A stretch of DNA of 14,437 nt, taken from NCBI GenBank assembly GCA_945874855.1, contig CAMCIP010000036.1:1-14437 (forward strand), in the 5' to 3' direction. The position numbers and the translations under genes are program-made. The DNA comes from Brevundimonas vancanneytii (GTDB lineage: Bacteria > Pseudomonadota > Alphaproteobacteria > Caulobacterales > Caulobacteraceae). Under the pieces are notes generated by a model. That model was not told where the DNA came from. It ran no database searches and worked only from the letters and a program-made list of their open reading frames with translations. This document shows positions 13,961-14,437 of the stretch, in pieces (position 1 is the first letter of the stretch; each line of letters opens with the position of its first letter).

Positions 13961-14437
13961 CGATGGATGTCCCCCAGGCGGTCCTGAAACCAGGCCACCG
14001 CGATCTCATGGCGCGACGACAGCAGGCCGCGATCATAGGCACCGGCCGACAGATTCGCCTGCACCGCCTTGCAGATGGCGGCGTCCTCGGCGGTCAGCCG
14101 GTCGGACGTCGCCAGGGTCTGCTCCGAGGGCGGGCGGCCGTCGACGCCGAGATACAGATAGTCCAGCCGCGTCCGGCCCGGGCCGACCGGCGTCATGCGC
14201 TCGATCATGGCCCCGTCGGCATAGACGTTGATCCCGAGATTGGGCCACAGCCAGCCCCAGACGCCGGCCTGGGTCGAGCCGGCGGCGCCGACCGCCTCCT
14301 GGATCACACAGTCGCCCTCGACCCGCACGCGATAGTCGCTTCCGCCCAGATCCGCGGCCAGCGCCGGGTGGACGGCATCGATGTGATAGCCCTCGAGATA
14401 GTTCTCGACATAGACCTTCCAGTCGCAGTCCAGGGCG
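13957..14437 (-). CDS. Rieske-type ring-hydroxylating oxygenase alpha subunit, C-terminal part
   Basis: Only the last 159 residues are present; the Rieske [2Fe-2S] domain lies beyond 14437. The visible part is the SRPBCC catalytic domain. It starts ALDCDWKVYVENYLEGYHID with AVHPAL next; the two histidines (GYHI and VHP) are the mononuclear Fe(II) ligands of the 2-His-1-carboxylate triad, and NWK-like DWKVYVENYLEGYH is the family signature. WGWLWPNLGINVYADG and VGPGRTRLDYLYLG follow in the expected order. A carboxylate ligand should be one of the aspartates in the C-terminal helix, where AEDAAICKAVQANLSAG is seen. Relatives hydroxylate aromatics or demethylate quaternary amines such as carnitine, choline or betaines. 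The ATGA overlap with the transporter suggests a small uptake-and-catabolism unit. Confidence 0.9.
   Translation of the reverse strand, partial: ALDCDWKVYVENYLEGYHIDAVHPALAADLGGSDYRVRVEGDCVIQEAVGAAGSTQAGVWGWLWPNLGINVYADGAMIERMTPVGPGRTRLDYLYLGVDGRPPSEQTLATSDRLTAEDAAICKAVQANLSAGAYDRGLLSSRHEIAVAWFQDRLGDIHR

Noticed and set aside
12566..13987. A 473-codon plus-strand frame opposite the transporter
   Set aside because: Gly/Arg/His/Gln-rich antisense translation; the minus strand encodes a clear 12-helix transporter.

Overview
The window is high-GC bacterial DNA that most resembles an alphaproteobacterium of the Caulobacteraceae (Caulobacter/Brevundimonas-like). This is inferred from the RpoD and DnaG sequences, the dnaG-rpoD order and the overall codon style; no database search was possible. 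Both ends cut genes: a DUF962/Mpo1-like membrane protein on the left and a Rieske-type oxygenase on the right.

Left part (1-2208): a truncated DUF962 gene (-) diverges from a DUF1428 gene (+) across a spacer with an 18-bp G-rich/C-rich hairpin and a quadruplex-like G-run motif. Next come two minus-strand genes, a multi-pass membrane protein of unknown function and, upstream of it, a helix-turn-helix regulator.

Accessory island (about 2209-4150): divergent from the regulator are three plus-strand genes for unrecognised proteins. Genes 1 and 2 have signal peptides. Genes 1 and 3 share two short modules, GDxNGDG and LLLPAVQ, in opposite order, and gene 3 looks like a decayed or frameshifted relative of gene 1. 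Three TGCAAC repeats spaced 11 and 10 bp sit in the divergent promoter region, a perfect 13-bp hairpin separates genes 1 and 2, and genes 2 and 3 overlap by GTGA. This is the least explained and most interesting part of the window.

Core replication/transcription block (4155-8418, all minus): dnaG (primase) is followed by rpoD (primary sigma factor). The 317-bp spacer between them holds a possible -35 element and two inverted repeats. The primase has lost all four ligands of the usual zinc finger. rpoD ends at a hairpin it shares with the convergent island gene.

Right part (8604-14437): a small plus-strand ORF, then a minus-strand series: Rieske oxygenase (partial), AdiC-like amino-acid transporter (ATGA overlap), carA, a beta-lactamase-family serine hydrolase broken by one in-frame amber codon, and a patatin-like lipoprotein. 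The oxygenase and transporter probably form one unit; carA lies 46 bp after the transporter. No rRNA, tRNA, CRISPR array, insertion sequence or integrase was seen.
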